Counted from the stretch's first letter, positions 8,092 through 17,771 are shown. The stretch: 64,000 nt of DNA from Lachnospiraceae bacterium (GCA_017411305.1 JAFQQI010000047.1:1-64000); one strand, 5' to 3'. Notes: generated from the sequence alone by a model not told the origin. Translations and numbers: made by a program.

Positions 8092-10821
8092 ATGCTGACA
8101 GCCAAGGGGAGTAAAGGGATTCAGGTGGAGCCGGCAACCGTTGTACAGGGGCTTATTGATGACAAGAACCTGGAAAGATGGCAGCGTTGCTTTTGTCAGG
8201 TTACGAAGGTATTTACCTGTTGCGTGAACCATGAAGGAGTTCCGCTTACATCATTCGGAGGAGACCCGGATGAAGCCGAAAGAATTAAGAAGCTGATTGA
8301 TAAAGATGCGCTGCGTGATATGCTGTTTCGTGTATCTGAAAGCACATTAGAGGATCAGGCAATAGAAGAGACTGCATATCCCAACTTGAGACAGGCAGTT
8401 GTTTCCATAAAATCAGGAGGTAAGCCAATTTTCAGTTGGCTTGTTTTTGCTGTTCTTTCTGATGCAGTAAAAACGGAGGATTACGAAAACGCTCCTTTAG
8501 AAGATTTTTCTTCCACAATGACTGAAAAAGAATTTGCAACAATTGTGGATGTGCTCCGGGCAGTATCCGAGGAATTGATTCAATATAAAATTTCCGTGTA
8601 TGATGCACAGGCTGAAAGCAGAAGAAGCCGATTTTCAGAAAAAGAAATGAAGATGACGCTTCGAAGAACGGAAACGCTTACCGAGGTGGTCCAGCTACTG
8701 GAGAGCGATGATGCAGTAGAAGAAATCATGCAGAAACTGTTAAAAGCAGTTAGTGAATTTCTGGATATCAGTTCAGCAAAAATCTGTCGTATCAAAACAG
8801 GCGGACAGACTATGGATATTCTTGCGGATTGGAATAAGGAAGGTATTGCGAGAAACTTTGAAGGAACCGTAAATCAGCAGGTGCCGTTTTTCCTTCATAC
8901 CAAAAAGGCATTTGTGCTTTCGGGGAAAGCTTCTTTAAGTGCAGAAGAACGGGAAGACATGGAAGAGAGGAATATCAAATCCATCATTGTACTTCCTATA
9001 GTAATAAATGATAAAATTAATATGTATGCATGCTTTTGCGAGGAAGAAAATGAACGTATCTGGCAAGTGGAAGAAATCACTTTTTTAAACGATGCTGTTA
9101 AAATTTTACAGAGTATTTTAACCAAACGTATTCAGAAAAATTCTTTGGCAAGTTCATATGCATCATTGGAAACTATTTTAGACAACGTTGGCGGTGCTGT
9201 TTATGTACAGGATTTAACAACAGGTTCTATATTGTTTTTAAACAGAAGCATGCATCATACTTTTGAGCGTGAGCTGAAAGAAGGAACCATTCAGGATTTA
9301 ATTGAAAGTGAAATCCGTGCAGATAACGGTATGGGTGAAATAAACCTTCCCGGCAGAGAACGGTGGTATGAGCTTTATTATACCCGCATGAACTGGGTAG
9401 ACGGAAGTCCCGTACGGCTTTGCGCATTATATGATGTAACCGAAAAGAAAATTTATCAAAAGAAAATAGAGCAGCAGGCATATACAGACTTTTTGACCGG
9501 ATTATATAACCGAATGTGTTGTGAAAGAGATTTAGCAAAGTATGTGGATGAAGCCCAGAGATACCATAAGAAGGGAGCACTTTTGTATCTGGATTTGGAT
9601 GACTTCAAGCATATTAATGACGGACTCGGACATCAGTACGGTGATGTGCTCTTAAAATCCATTTCCCATAGTCTGCAGCGGGTAGAAGGAATCAGAAGCA
9701 CCTGCTATCGAATGGGCGGAGATGAATTCGTCATTATTATTCCCCCCGGTGATTATGAGAAATTTGAAGGTATCATCGAAGGAATTAAAGATATATTCAT
9801 GAAGCCATGGTATCTGAAGGATGCCGATTATTACTGTACCATGAGTATGGGTATTGTAGAATTTCCGGAAAGCGGTTGCATGGTACATGATTTGATTAAA
9901 AAGGCTGATATTGCCATGTATGAAGCAAAGAAGCATGGTAAAAACCGTGTTGCCAGATATTCGGACAGTATTGAATCCAAGTCCGGTAAACGTCTTGATA
10001 TGGAAAAGAACATGCGTGATGCGGCAACAGACGGATATCAGGAGTTTGAAGTATATTTCCAGCCGATTATTGATATTCAGAAAGAGGGACAGCCTTGTAC
10101 CGGTGCAGAAGCACTGATTCGTTGGAACAGTACGGAGCTTGGCTTTATTCCGCCATCAGAATTTATTCCTCTAGCGGAATATCTGGGACTGATTAATCCT
10201 ATCGGAAACTATGTGCTTCGTGAGGCTTGTAAATACTGTAAATATTGGAATGACAACGGCTATCCGAATTACCGGGTAAATGTTAATCTTTCCGTGATCC
10301 AGCTTTTGCAGACGGATATTGTGGAGATTGTAGAGCAGACCGTGAAGGAATCGGGAATCAATCCCCGTAACCTGACGCTTGAGGTTACCGAGAGTCTGGC
10401 AATCAATGATATGGAGAGAATGAAGGAAATTCTCGGCAGTATCAAGCAATTGGGAGTAAGAATTGCACTGGATGATTTTGGAACGGGCTATTCTTCCCTG
10501 AATCATATCAGGGAGATTCCTTTTGATGTCATTAAGGTAGATCAAACCTTTATCAGAGATTTGGAAAAGGATGCCTATGCCAAGTCCTTTATTAAGATGG
10601 TAGCTGATTTGGCAGAAGCAATCGGAGTTAATCTCTGCGTGGAAGGTGTGGAAACCAAAGTCCAATATGAAATCCTTTCAGAAATGCGTGTGGGATTGCT
10701 TCAAGGCTTTTATTTTGACAGACCTATGCAAAGGAGCGCTTTTGAAAAGAAATATGCTCCAAACCTATATAGTACAGCTGAAAACACAGAAAAAGCTACA
10801 ACTGAAAAAGGATTGGAATAA
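8092..10821 (+). CDS. Cyclic-di-GMP signalling protein (PocR-like/GAF/PAS/GGDEF/EAL)
   Basis: This 909-residue soluble protein carries both cyclic-di-GMP synthesis and hydrolysis domains. The N-terminus (about 20-120) resembles a PocR-type ligand-binding domain. A GAF-like region (about 200-345) and a PAS region (about 355-460) follow. The GGDEF domain keeps MGGDEF (G542 onward), and the EAL domain keeps EAL at 673-675 and DDFGTGYSS. Both catalytic signatures are intact, so either activity is possible. The RxxD inhibitory site normally five residues before GGDEF is absent. No membrane helices are visible, so the signal is probably cytoplasmic. It is preceded by GGAGGGTCT and the guaB hairpin. 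Confidence 0.9.
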   Translation: MLTAKGSKGIQVEPATVVQGLIDDKNLERWQRCFCQVTKVFTCCVNHEGVPLTSFGGDPDEAERIKKLIDKDALRDMLFRVSESTLEDQAIEETAYPNLRQAVVSIKSGGKPIFSWLVFAVLSDAVKTEDYENAPLEDFSSTMTEKEFATIVDVLRAVSEELIQYKISVYDAQAESRRSRFSEKEMKMTLRRTETLTEVVQLLESDDAVEEIMQKLLKAVSEFLDISSAKICRIKTGGQTMDILADWNKEGIARNFEGTVNQQVPFFLHTKKAFVLSGKASLSAEEREDMEERNIKSIIVLPIVINDKINMYACFCEEENERIWQVEEITFLNDAVKILQSILTKRIQKNSLASSYASLETILDNVGGAVYVQDLTTGSILFLNRSMHHTFERELKEGTIQDLIESEIRADNGMGEINLPGRERWYELYYTRMNWVDGSPVRLCALYDVTEKKIYQKKIEQQAYTDFLTGLYNRMCCERDLAKYVDEAQRYHKKGALLYLDLDDFKHINDGLGHQYGDVLLKSISHSLQRVEGIRSTCYRMGGDEFVIIIPPGDYEKFEGIIEGIKDIFMKPWYLKDADYYCTMSMGIVEFPESGCMVHDLIKKADIAMYEAKKHGKNRVARYSDSIESKSGKRLDMEKNMRDAATDGYQEFEVYFQPIIDIQKEGQPCTGAEALIRWNSTELGFIPPSEFIPLAEYLGLINPIGNYVLREACKYCKYWNDNGYPNYRVNVNLSVIQLLQTDIVEIVEQTVKESGINPRNLTLEVTESLAINDMERMKEILGSIKQLGVRIALDDFGTGYSSLNHIREIPFDVIKVDQTFIRDLEKDAYAKSFIKMVADLAEAIGVNLCVEGVETKVQYEILSEMRVGLLQGFYFDRPMQRSAFEKKYAPNLYSTAENTEKATTEKGLE

Positions 10822-10862
10822 TGTGCTAATCTGTGCTATCATGAGATACAGAGCAACAATGA

Positions 10863-10904
10863 GGAGGTAAAGCCGGAAGTTATGCCGGCAACTGACAGGT
10901 TATG
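10863..10904 (+). promoter_or_regulatory. glnS leader: distant ribosome site plus small hairpin
   Basis: The only strong Shine-Dalgarno sequence, GGAGG at 10863-10867, is about 35 bases before the glnS ATG, which is unusually far. Between them GCCGG (10872-10876) can pair with CCGGC (10885-10889), which would shorten the distance. An in-frame stop at 10893 rules out an upstream start. Confidence 0.4.
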
Positions 10905-12611
10905 AGTGAAAAAGAAATGAATGTGAGTGAAATTGCGGAATCAGAAGAAAAAGAAGTTGTTTCCAGAAATTTTATTGAACAGATTATTGATAAGGATTTA
11001 GCGGAAGGTGTTTATGATTGTGTACACACCCGTTTTCCGCCGGAGCCTAACGGTTATCTGCATATCGGACATGCTAAGTCAATTCTTGTAAATTACGGAC
11101 TTGCACAGCAGTACGGCGGTAAATTTAATATGCGTTTCGACGATACTAACCCTACCAAGGAGGATATTGAGTTCGTAGAATCCATTAAAGCAGACGTACA
11201 GTGGCTGGGAGCAGATTATGAGGACAGACTGTTTTTTGCATCCGACTATTTTGAAGAAATGTACGAAGGTGCCGTGAAGCTGATTAAGAAAGGCAAAGCC
11301 TATGTATCCGATTTGTCAGCAGAGCAGATAAAGGAATACAGAGGCGGTTTTACGGAGCCGGGGAAGGAAGATCCGTACAGCAACCGTTCGATAGAAGAGA
11401 ATTTAAAATTGTTTGAAGAAATGAGAGCCGGTAAATATGCCGACGGTGAAAAAGTACTTCGTGCAAGAATTGATATGAAGTCATCCAACATCAACATGCG
11501 TGATCCGGTTATTTACCGCGTGGCTCATATGAACCATCACAATACGGGGGATAAGTGGTGCATTTATCCGATGTATGATTTTGCACATCCTATTGAGGAT
11601 GCGATTGAAGGAATTACCCACTCTATTTGTACGCTGGAATTTGAAGACCACAGACCTTTATATGACTGGGTTGTAAGGGAATTAGAGTACCCGAATCCTC
11701 CCAAGCAGATTGAACAGGCTAAGATGTATCTGAAAAATGTAGTAACCGGTAAGCGTTATATTAAGAAGCTTGTACAGGATGGTATTGTAGACGGATGGGA
11801 TGATCCCAGACTGGTATCCATTGCAGCATTGAGAAGGCGTGGCTTTACTCCTGAGTCTATCAAGATGTTTGTGGAAATGTGCGGTGTTTCTAAAGCAAAT
11901 TCCATTGCAGATTATGCGGCACTGGAATACTGCATCCGTGAGGATTTAAAATTAAAACGTCCCAGAATGATGGCGGTACTTGATCCCATCAAACTGATAA
12001 TTGATAATTATCCGGAAGGTCAAAGCGAAATGCTTGAGGTTGCAAATAACCTTGAGAATGAGGAAATGGGAAGCCGTCAGGTTCCTTTTGGAAGAGAACT
12101 TTATATTGACAGAGATGACTTTATGGAAGAGCCTCCCAAGAAATATTTCCGTCTCTTCCCCGGCAATGAGGTACGATTGATGAACGCGTATTTTGTAACC
12201 TGTACCGGCTTTGAAAAAGATGAAAACGGTAAGGTAACAGTGGTACACTGTACCTATGATCCGGAAACCAAGTGCGGAACCGGATTTACCGGACGTAAGG
12301 TAAAGGGAACCATTCACTGGGTACCTGCCAAGGAAGCAGTGAAAGCAGAAGTCAGATTATATGAAAATATTATTGATGAAGAAAAGGGAGTATATAATGA
12401 AGACGGAAGTCTGAATTTAAATCCCAATTCACTTACGGTACTGAAGGAATGCTATGTAGAACCTGCGCTGAAAGATGCGAAGCCCTACGACAGCTTCCAG
12501 TTTGTAAGACAAGGATATTTCTGTGTGGATGCTAAGGATTCCAAAGAAGGAGAGCCTGTATTTAACAGAATTGTGTCATTGAAGAGCTCTTATGTATTAC
12601 CGAAGGCATAA
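10902..12611 (+). CDS. glnS: Glutamine--tRNA ligase
   Basis: It charges tRNA-Gln directly with glutamine. The class I signature is [15 protein letters not shown] near residues 46-60, followed by [10 protein letters not shown]. The equivalent of the KMSKS loop reads [13 protein letters not shown] instead of the MSKR form found in E. coli; the next segment, [17 protein letters not shown], is well conserved. A C-terminal beta-barrel anticodon-binding region follows. The 569-residue length is normal for the family. Many Firmicutes use the amidotransferase route instead, so this gene is an informative trait. The ATG lacks a close ribosome site. Confidence 0.95.
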   Translation: MSEKEMNVSEIAESEEKEVVSRNFIEQIIDKDLAEGVYDCVHTRFPPEPNGYLHIGHAKSILVNYGLAQQYGGKFNMRFDDTNPTKEDIEFVESIKADVQWLGADYEDRLFFASDYFEEMYEGAVKLIKKGKAYVSDLSAEQIKEYRGGFTEPGKEDPYSNRSIEENLKLFEEMRAGKYADGEKVLRARIDMKSSNINMRDPVIYRVAHMNHHNTGDKWCIYPMYDFAHPIEDAIEGITHSICTLEFEDHRPLYDWVVRELEYPNPPKQIEQAKMYLKNVVTGKRYIKKLVQDGIVDGWDDPRLVSIAALRRRGFTPESIKMFVEMCGVSKANSIADYAALEYCIREDLKLKRPRMMAVLDPIKLIIDNYPEGQSEMLEVANNLENEEMGSRQVPFGRELYIDRDDFMEEPPKKYFRLFPGNEVRLMNAYFVTCTGFEKDENGKVTVVHCTYDPETKCGTGFTGRKVKGTIHWVPAKEAVKAEVRLYENIIDEEKGVYNEDGSLNLNPNSLTVLKECYVEPALKDAKPYDSFQFVRQGYFCVDAKDSKEGEPVFNRIVSLKSSYVLPKA

Positions 12612-12648
12612 CTTAATTATTATTTACTGAGATGTAGGAGGAAGTAGC

Positions 12649-13506
12649 ATGGCCGGATTGTTATCTGGATTGGATAAATTGGGATTAGGTAAGTTAGAAG
12701 GCATGGATTTGTTCGAAGAACAAACAGAACAGGTAACAGCAACGCCGGAAAAAAAGCCTGTAAAGCCTCAGTTTAATGAAGAAGAGGTTTTATTTGACAA
12801 GACCTATGAATGTCCGGTTTGTTACGGCACAATTAAAGAACGAACCTTGAGAACCGGTAAGGTAAAGCTGCTTCATACAGACATGGATTTGCGCCCTGTG
12901 TATGAGAACATGGAGCCTCTTAAATATGATGTTATTACCTGTCCCCATTGCGGTTATGCAGTATTGTCCAGATATTTTCAGGGACTGACTTCCGGTCAGA
13001 TTAAGGAAGTAAAGGAGAAAATTTCAAAGTCCTTTAAAAGTTCCGATGAGAAGAAGTCAACCTATACCTATGAAGAAGCTATTGAACGTTATAAGCTGTG
13101 TTTGGTCAATACCATTGTAAAGCATGGTAAGGCAAGTGAAAAGGCGTATATTTGTCTGAAAGCCGGATGGTTGGTCCGCAGTATGATGGAGAATATGGAT
13201 CCGGATGATGCAGATTATGATAAGAAGCGTCAAAGTGCCAGAGAGCAGGAAAAGGAATTCCTTCGTAATGCGTTGGAAGGTTTCATTGCTGCAAGACAGT
13301 CTGAGAGTTATCCCATGTGCGGTATGGATGAGATTACAGTAGAATATCTGATTGCGGTACTTGCAATGGAATTTGAAAAGTATGATGTGGCAGCTAAGCT
13401 GATTACACAGATTATTGTATCGCCGTCAGCCAACAGCAGAGTGAAGGACAAGGCAAGGGAAGTAAAAGAGATATTGCGCGTGAAAATGCGGGAGAAAAGC
13501 ATTTAA
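12649..13506 (+). CDS. DUF2225 family zinc-ribbon protein
   Basis: The 285-residue protein has CPVC (about residue 56) and CPHCGYAV (about residue 100), a paired-cysteine arrangement expected to bind zinc. A helical, TPR-like region with ERYKLCLVNTIVKHGKASEKA follows. These features fit the DUF2225 family found in Firmicutes. The biochemical role is unknown. Its start codon follows GTAGGAGGAAG. It ends 5 bases before a MocR regulator in the same direction, so the two are likely co-transcribed. Confidence 0.85.
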   Translation: MAGLLSGLDKLGLGKLEGMDLFEEQTEQVTATPEKKPVKPQFNEEEVLFDKTYECPVCYGTIKERTLRTGKVKLLHTDMDLRPVYENMEPLKYDVITCPHCGYAVLSRYFQGLTSGQIKEVKEKISKSFKSSDEKKSTYTYEEAIERYKLCLVNTIVKHGKASEKAYICLKAGWLVRSMMENMDPDDADYDKKRQSAREQEKEFLRNALEGFIAARQSESYPMCGMDEITVEYLIAVLAMEFEKYDVAAKLITQIIVSPSANSRVKDKAREVKEILRVKMREKSI

Positions 13507-13511
13507 GAATT

Positions 13512-14948
13512 ATGAATGAGCTTGCAATCACTTTAAAAGCAGGTACAGGAGAGTATCTGTATTTGCAAATCTATGAATATATTAAAAAGGAAATCAGAAC
13601 AGGGAAGCTTCGAAGAAATGAGAGGCTTCCCTCTACGCGTTCTTTGGCAGAATATTTACAGGTAGCACGCAGTACGGTAGATTTGGCTTATAGTCAGCTT
13701 TTGGCAGAAGGATATATTGAGTCAAAACCATATAAAGGCTATTTTGTATGCAATATGGAGGAATTGTTTGATTTAGAAAAGCAAGCTGTAATGCATGCAG
13801 TGAAAAAAACGGAAAGAGTAAGTGCAGTGCAAACATCTGTGGAAAAAACCACAACGAAATTTGATTTTTCCCCTCATGCTATCAGTATGAAGGAGTTTCC
13901 GTTTGCTACATGGAAGAAGATTACAAAAGAAATTCTTATAGATGCAAACAGCGAAATGTTTGCGCTGGGAGATGCCCGGGGGGACTATGAGCTTCGGGAA
14001 ACAATTGGCAGATATTTACATGCGGCAAGAGGTGTGAACTGTGACCCGGAGCAAATCATTATTGGAGCGGGAAATGACTATTTACTTATGCTGCTGGAGA
14101 AAATCTTAGGTGCAGATGTATGCGTTGCAATGGAAAATCCAACCTACCGCAGAGCATACCAGGTATTTAAATCCTTTGGATATCGGATAGATTTACTACC
14201 TATGGACGAGAATGGAATTCAGATGGAAGCACTATACCAATCAGGAGCAAAGGTGGCATATGTAATGCCTTCCCATCAGTATCCGACAGGTGTAGTAATG
14301 CCTATCAGAAGGCGTATGGAGCTTTTAAAGTGGGCAGAAGCAGAAGAAGGGCGTTATCTGATAGAGGATGATTATGACAGTGAATTCCGTTATAAAGGGA
14401 AGCCGGTGCCGGCATTGCAGGCATCGGACCAAAGCGGAAAGGTGATTTATTTGGGAACTTTTTCCAAATCCATTGCACCGGCAATCCGAGTGGGATATCT
14501 GGTGCTTCCTAAGATGTTACTTGAAAAATATCGGGAGAATTGCGGTTTTTATGCATCTACAGTGTCCAGAATTGATCAGAGAATTTTAAATGAATTTATT
14601 AAGGATGGATACTTTGAGAGATATTTAAATAAGATGCGCAAAGCATATAAGGAGAAGCATGATTACTTATTAGAACAGCTTACCTGTTTTGAGCGTACGT
14701 TTGATTTTTCAGGTGAGAATGCAGGCTTGCATATACTTCTGACTGCAAAAAAAGAAATTCCGGCTAAGGAGTTGATTACGGCGGCAGAAGAAGAAGGAAT
14801 TAAGATATATGGGGTATCGGACTCACTACTGGGAAATGTAAATGAAAAGTATTTACATACGGTTATGCTGGGATACGGTGCATTGGAGAAAGATGAAATC
14901 AAAGAAGGAATTGATAAGCTGAAATTGGCATGGAAGAACTACATATAA
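13512..14948 (+). CDS. MocR/PdxR-type transcriptional regulator with aminotransferase domain
   Basis: The N-terminus (about residues 10-78) is a GntR-type winged helix with LPSTRSLAEYLQVARSTVDLAY. The rest is a fold-type I aminotransferase-like domain. The PLP-binding lysine is visible in GTFSKSIAPAIRVGY (K319), and the aspartate and asparagine signatures IEDDYDSEFRY and GAGNDYL are present. Proteins of this group usually sense PLP or amino-acid adducts; the best-known member, PdxR, activates pyridoxal phosphate synthesis. No pdxST genes lie nearby, so the target is unknown. It is 478 residues long, normal for the family. Confidence 0.9.
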   Translation: MNELAITLKAGTGEYLYLQIYEYIKKEIRTGKLRRNERLPSTRSLAEYLQVARSTVDLAYSQLLAEGYIESKPYKGYFVCNMEELFDLEKQAVMHAVKKTERVSAVQTSVEKTTTKFDFSPHAISMKEFPFATWKKITKEILIDANSEMFALGDARGDYELRETIGRYLHAARGVNCDPEQIIIGAGNDYLLMLLEKILGADVCVAMENPTYRRAYQVFKSFGYRIDLLPMDENGIQMEALYQSGAKVAYVMPSHQYPTGVVMPIRRRMELLKWAEAEEGRYLIEDDYDSEFRYKGKPVPALQASDQSGKVIYLGTFSKSIAPAIRVGYLVLPKMLLEKYRENCGFYASTVSRIDQRILNEFIKDGYFERYLNKMRKAYKEKHDYLLEQLTCFERTFDFSGENAGLHILLTAKKEIPAKELITAAEEEGIKIYGVSDSLLGNVNEKYLHTVMLGYGALEKDEIKEGIDKLKLAWKNYI

Positions 14949-14974
14949 AAGATGAAACAGCATTGACAAAATGA

Positions 14975-14996
14975 AAGGGGAGCTTTTGCTCCCCTT
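14975..14996. terminator. Bidirectional terminator hairpin after the MocR gene
   Basis: AAGGGGAGC (14975-14983) pairs perfectly with GCTCCCCTT (14988-14996) around a TTTT loop. It separates two convergent genes. The flanking U-tracts are short on both strands. Confidence 0.7.
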
Positions 14997-15014
14997 AGTC
15001 ATTTCCTACAAAAA

Positions 15015-15563
15015 TCAGGCTTCATCATCGTCGAAAAACTCTTCAACGGTTTCTTTCATTTCTTCTGTCTTTTCAGCAACTGCTTCAGCAGCAGATTCTA
15101 CATTATCGGCAACTGCTTCGGCAACATCCTTGATTTCTTCTGAAGTATCCTTAGCAGCATCTTCGGTTACATCAACCGCATCAACAACAGCTTCTTCAGC
15201 GGCATCTTTAGCACCGGAGGTAATATCCGTAAAGTTTGTATGATATCCTTGGGAATCAGCAACGGATTTAACAGTTTCTTTTACCTGCTGTACGGAATCG
15301 GAAATAACTTCCTTTGCCTTCTGGAAAGCTTCTGTTGCAAATGCTTCAGCCTTTTCGAAGTTAAGAGGCACATAAGAACGCTCCTTGGCAGTAGGAATAT
15401 CTTCATCTAAATCTTCTGCAAAATCATCAAAATCATCATCGAAATCTTCATCTATAGGCTCTGTATTTGCTTTATCTTTCTTTTGAAGATAAGCATAAGT
15501 ACCGTAAGCGGCTGCACCGGCTACTGCGGTAAGAAGTAATAATTTTCCAATTTTCTTAGACAT
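15015..15563 (-). CDS. Acidic YtxH-like membrane-associated protein
   Basis: A short N-terminal hydrophobic helix (about residues 6-24, KLLLLTAVAGAAAYGTY) is followed by an aspartate-rich linker (about 38-55). A long charged helical region comes next, built from irregular 11-residue-type repeats rich in A, E, D, K and V (for example AKDAAEEAVVDAVD). This resembles YtxH-family and LEA-like amphipathic helices, which are linked to envelope or stress roles, but no specific function can be given. The ribosome site AAGGAG precedes the start. It is convergent with the MocR gene. Confidence 0.75.
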   Translation of the reverse strand: MSKKIGKLLLLTAVAGAAAYGTYAYLQKKDKANTEPIDEDFDDDFDDFAEDLDEDIPTAKERSYVPLNFEKAEAFATEAFQKAKEVISDSVQQVKETVKSVADSQGYHTNFTDITSGAKDAAEEAVVDAVDVTEDAAKDTSEEIKDVAEAVADNVESAAEAVAEKTEEMKETVEEFFDDDEA

Positions 15564-15691
15564 ATGAGTGCTCCTTTCGGGGATAACAAAATAATGAGTT
15601 TTACTATCTTATATCTTAATACTATTTTGCAAAAAAGAAAAGAGAATATGTATAAAAATATATGAAAAATGAGTAAAAATATGAAAGTGAA

Positions 15692-15740
15692 TTGCAGACA
15701 TCAAAAAATTATGTTATATTAAAATTCGACTAATAAAGTC
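15692..15740 (+). promoter_or_regulatory. Promoter and possible operator of the TetR gene
   Basis: TTGCAG (15692-15697) and TATATT (15715-15720) are separated by 17 bases. Just after the -10 box, GACT (15728-15731) and AGTC (15737-15740) form a short inverted repeat around five bases, a plausible autoregulatory TetR site. The operator part is weak evidence. Confidence 0.5.
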
Positions 15741-15769
15741 AATAGTAAGAAATTATATGGGGTGATGGG

Positions 15770-16378
15770 ATGAATGATAAGTTTTTTGATTTAAAGAAGG
15801 AAAAACAGGACAGGATGATTAATGCAGCCCTGAAGGTGTTTGCCTTAAACGGTTACAAGCATGCAAGCACCGATGATATTGTAAAGGAAGCAAGTATCAG
15901 TAAGGGCTTATTGTTTCACTATTTTATCAGTAAAGTAGGATTATATGAATTTGTATATGATTACAGTGTCAGATATATGATGCTGGAATTGTCTACAGGA
16001 GTCAGCAAGGGGGAAACTGATTACTTTGAATTGATTTGGCAGATTTGGCAGGCACAGCTGCAGGTGATGCACACCTATCCTTATATGCTGCTGTTTTTAA
16101 ACGAAAGTAAGAAAGAGGATGTCAGTGAAGCACTGATGGTAACGGAGGATAAGAGAGGAGTATTGCCGCATCAGCTGAATCAGATTATGAGAAGGGCTGA
16201 CTTTACGAAGTTTAAGAAGGATATCGATGTGGATAAATTGACCGGAATGATTGGTTTTACCTTAAACGGTCTGATGACAGAACAGTTTTATGCAGGTGCA
16301 TTCCAGCCGGAGCTGTTTGGGGAAGAGATTAAGTCTTATCTTGCCATGACAAAGAAAATGGCCTATAAGGAAGACTAA
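15770..16378 (+). CDS. TetR/AcrR family transcriptional regulator
   Basis: The N-terminal helix-turn-helix spans about residues 10-60, with ALKVFALNGYKHASTDDI and SISKGLLFHYF, the usual TetR recognition-helix pattern. The remaining ~140 residues form a helical ligand domain that does not match a known specificity. The protein is 202 residues, normal for the family. It starts after GGGGTGATGGG. The DUF6062 gene follows after 17 bases and may be its partner in an operon. The regulated target is unknown. Confidence 0.9.
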   Translation: MNDKFFDLKKEKQDRMINAALKVFALNGYKHASTDDIVKEASISKGLLFHYFISKVGLYEFVYDYSVRYMMLELSTGVSKGETDYFELIWQIWQAQLQVMHTYPYMLLFLNESKKEDVSEALMVTEDKRGVLPHQLNQIMRRADFTKFKKDIDVDKLTGMIGFTLNGLMTEQFYAGAFQPELFGEEIKSYLAMTKKMAYKED

Positions 16379-16395
16379 AGAAGGAGGAAAAGAAC

Positions 16396-17157
16396 ATGAA
16401 AGAAACCTTATATACAATTCCCTTAAATGATGCGGTGAATGCCAATGATGAATGTCCTTTTTGCTTCATTGAGAGAGAAGTAGAGCAGGATTTGCTTGAT
16501 TTTGTGTTGGGAAGCGGTTCCTCCTATATGGAGAGTGACGTCCGTGATATAACAGACAGAACGGGTTTTTGCAGGAATCACTTTAAAAAGATGTTTGATT
16601 ACGGAAATACCCTTGGAAATGCATGGATTCTTAAAACCCACTATGCCCGCATGAACCGGGAAATGGCAGAGCAGTTCAAGAGCTTTGCACCAAATAAGTC
16701 AACACTAATGGGCAAGTTTAAAAAGGCTGCATCCAGACAGAATCCTATCGGTATCTGGGCAGAAGAAAAGGAAAAATCCTGTTATATCTGTAACCGCTTT
16801 GCAGATACCTATGAAAGATACATGGATACCTTTTTCTTTATGTATAAAAAAGACGAAGACTTCCGACAAAGGATTAAAAACAGTAAAGGCTTTTGCTTAC
16901 ATCATTTCGGGGATTTGTGTGAAGCTTCCGAAAATAGGTTAAGTGATAAAGAAAAGAAAGAGTTTTATCCGGAAATGTTTGAGCTCATGCAGAAGAATAT
17001 GGAGAGGCTGCAGGAGGATGTTTCCTGGCTGGTAGAAAAGTTTGACTACCGGAATAAGGATGCTGACTGGAAAAATTCCAAGGATGCCATCCAGAGAGGT
17101 ATGCAGAAATTGAAGGGCGGTTATCCGGCAGACCCGGTGTATAAGATGAATAAGTAA
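16396..17157 (+). CDS. DUF6062 family protein
   Basis: The 253-residue protein carries CPFCFIEREVEQD near residue 20, FCRNHFKK near 56, CYICNRF near 133 and FCLHHFGDLC near 170. This gives two CxxC...CxxH sets that look metal-binding. The pattern matches DUF6062, a family of unknown function common in Lachnospiraceae. Its AAGGAGG ribosome site is strong. It follows the TetR gene closely and ends 2 bases before the convergent spoVAC. Confidence 0.8.
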   Translation: MKETLYTIPLNDAVNANDECPFCFIEREVEQDLLDFVLGSGSSYMESDVRDITDRTGFCRNHFKKMFDYGNTLGNAWILKTHYARMNREMAEQFKSFAPNKSTLMGKFKKAASRQNPIGIWAEEKEKSCYICNRFADTYERYMDTFFFMYKKDEDFRQRIKNSKGFCLHHFGDLCEASENRLSDKEKKEFYPEMFELMQKNMERLQEDVSWLVEKFDYRNKDADWKNSKDAIQRGMQKLKGGYPADPVYKMNK

Positions 17158-17159
17158 GA

Positions 17160-17636
17160 TCAAATGGCAATACTTTTTAGTATCCAATATATAATACCAA
17201 ATGCCCAACTGGTGAAAATTCCGTATAAAATAACGGGACCGGCAATGGTAAATATTTTACAGCCGATACCGAAAACCTGTCCTTCTTTTTTGTATTCAAT
17301 GGCAGGAGATGCTACGGAATTAGCAAATCCCGTAATGGGAACCAACGCGCCGGCGCCGCCGAATTTGACAATCGGGGCGTATAATCCAAAGCCGGTTAGC
17401 AGAACGCTTATGAAGACAAGAATCAGGGAACAGAAGCTTCCTGCGGTCTGCTTGTCCATGCCCAATGTATTTAAAGCATAATTGGTCAGAAACTGACCCA
17501 GCATGCAGATAATTCCGCCAACGACAAATGCCTTAACCATTTGCAGGGGAAGAGAATGAGTAGGTGTAATTTGTTTTACATATCTCTCATAATCTTTGGC
17601 AAGTTGTTCTTTGACGGGATTTTTTGATTCATTCAT
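17160..17636 (-). CDS. spoVAC: Stage V sporulation protein AC
   Basis: It is a membrane component of the SpoVA channel, which moves dipicolinic acid across the inner forespore membrane during sporulation and germination; SpoVAC of Bacillus subtilis behaves as a mechanosensitive channel. The 158-residue protein shows the family pattern: a short charged N-terminus, several hydrophobic helices and the conserved segment GGAGALVPITGFANSV. spoVAC is usually followed directly by spoVAD and spoVAE; here spoVAD lies 2.8 kb away on the opposite strand and no spoVAE was found in the window. Upstream on this strand there is a possible sigma-G-like pair (GTATA ... CAAACTA), a weak inference. Confidence 0.95.
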   Translation of the reverse strand: MNESKNPVKEQLAKDYERYVKQITPTHSLPLQMVKAFVVGGIICMLGQFLTNYALNTLGMDKQTAGSFCSLILVFISVLLTGFGLYAPIVKFGGAGALVPITGFANSVASPAIEYKKEGQVFGIGCKIFTIAGPVILYGIFTSWAFGIIYWILKSIAI

Positions 17637-17724
17637 AATTTGATAACCCTTTCCGTTTGCTGCAATTCTTTCTTTACCGGTTGTCCGGCAATTGTTTTTA
17701 GTTTGTGAAATATTACAATTTTTA

Positions 17725-17738
17725 TACCGGGTCCGGTA
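17725..17738. repeat. Short GC-rich palindrome between spoVAC and the MBOAT gene
   Basis: TACCGG (17725-17730) and CCGGTA (17733-17738) form a palindrome inside an otherwise AT-rich divergent spacer. A longer alternative pairing joins AATATTAC (17709-17716) with GTAATATT (17736-17743). It could be an operator for either gene or the core of a hairpin; nothing in the sequence decides this. Confidence 0.4.
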
Positions 17739-17771
17739 ATATTTTTTTAAGAATTTTCCTGAATATGTTTC

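Noticed and set aside
14971-15243. Serine/alanine-rich plus-strand reading frame
   Set aside because: It is antisense to the YtxH-like gene and its composition is the shadow of the A/E/D-rich repeats; it has no ribosome site.
17164-17481. Plus-strand frame of 105 residues
   Set aside because: It is antisense to spoVAC, which has clear family motifs and the better start.
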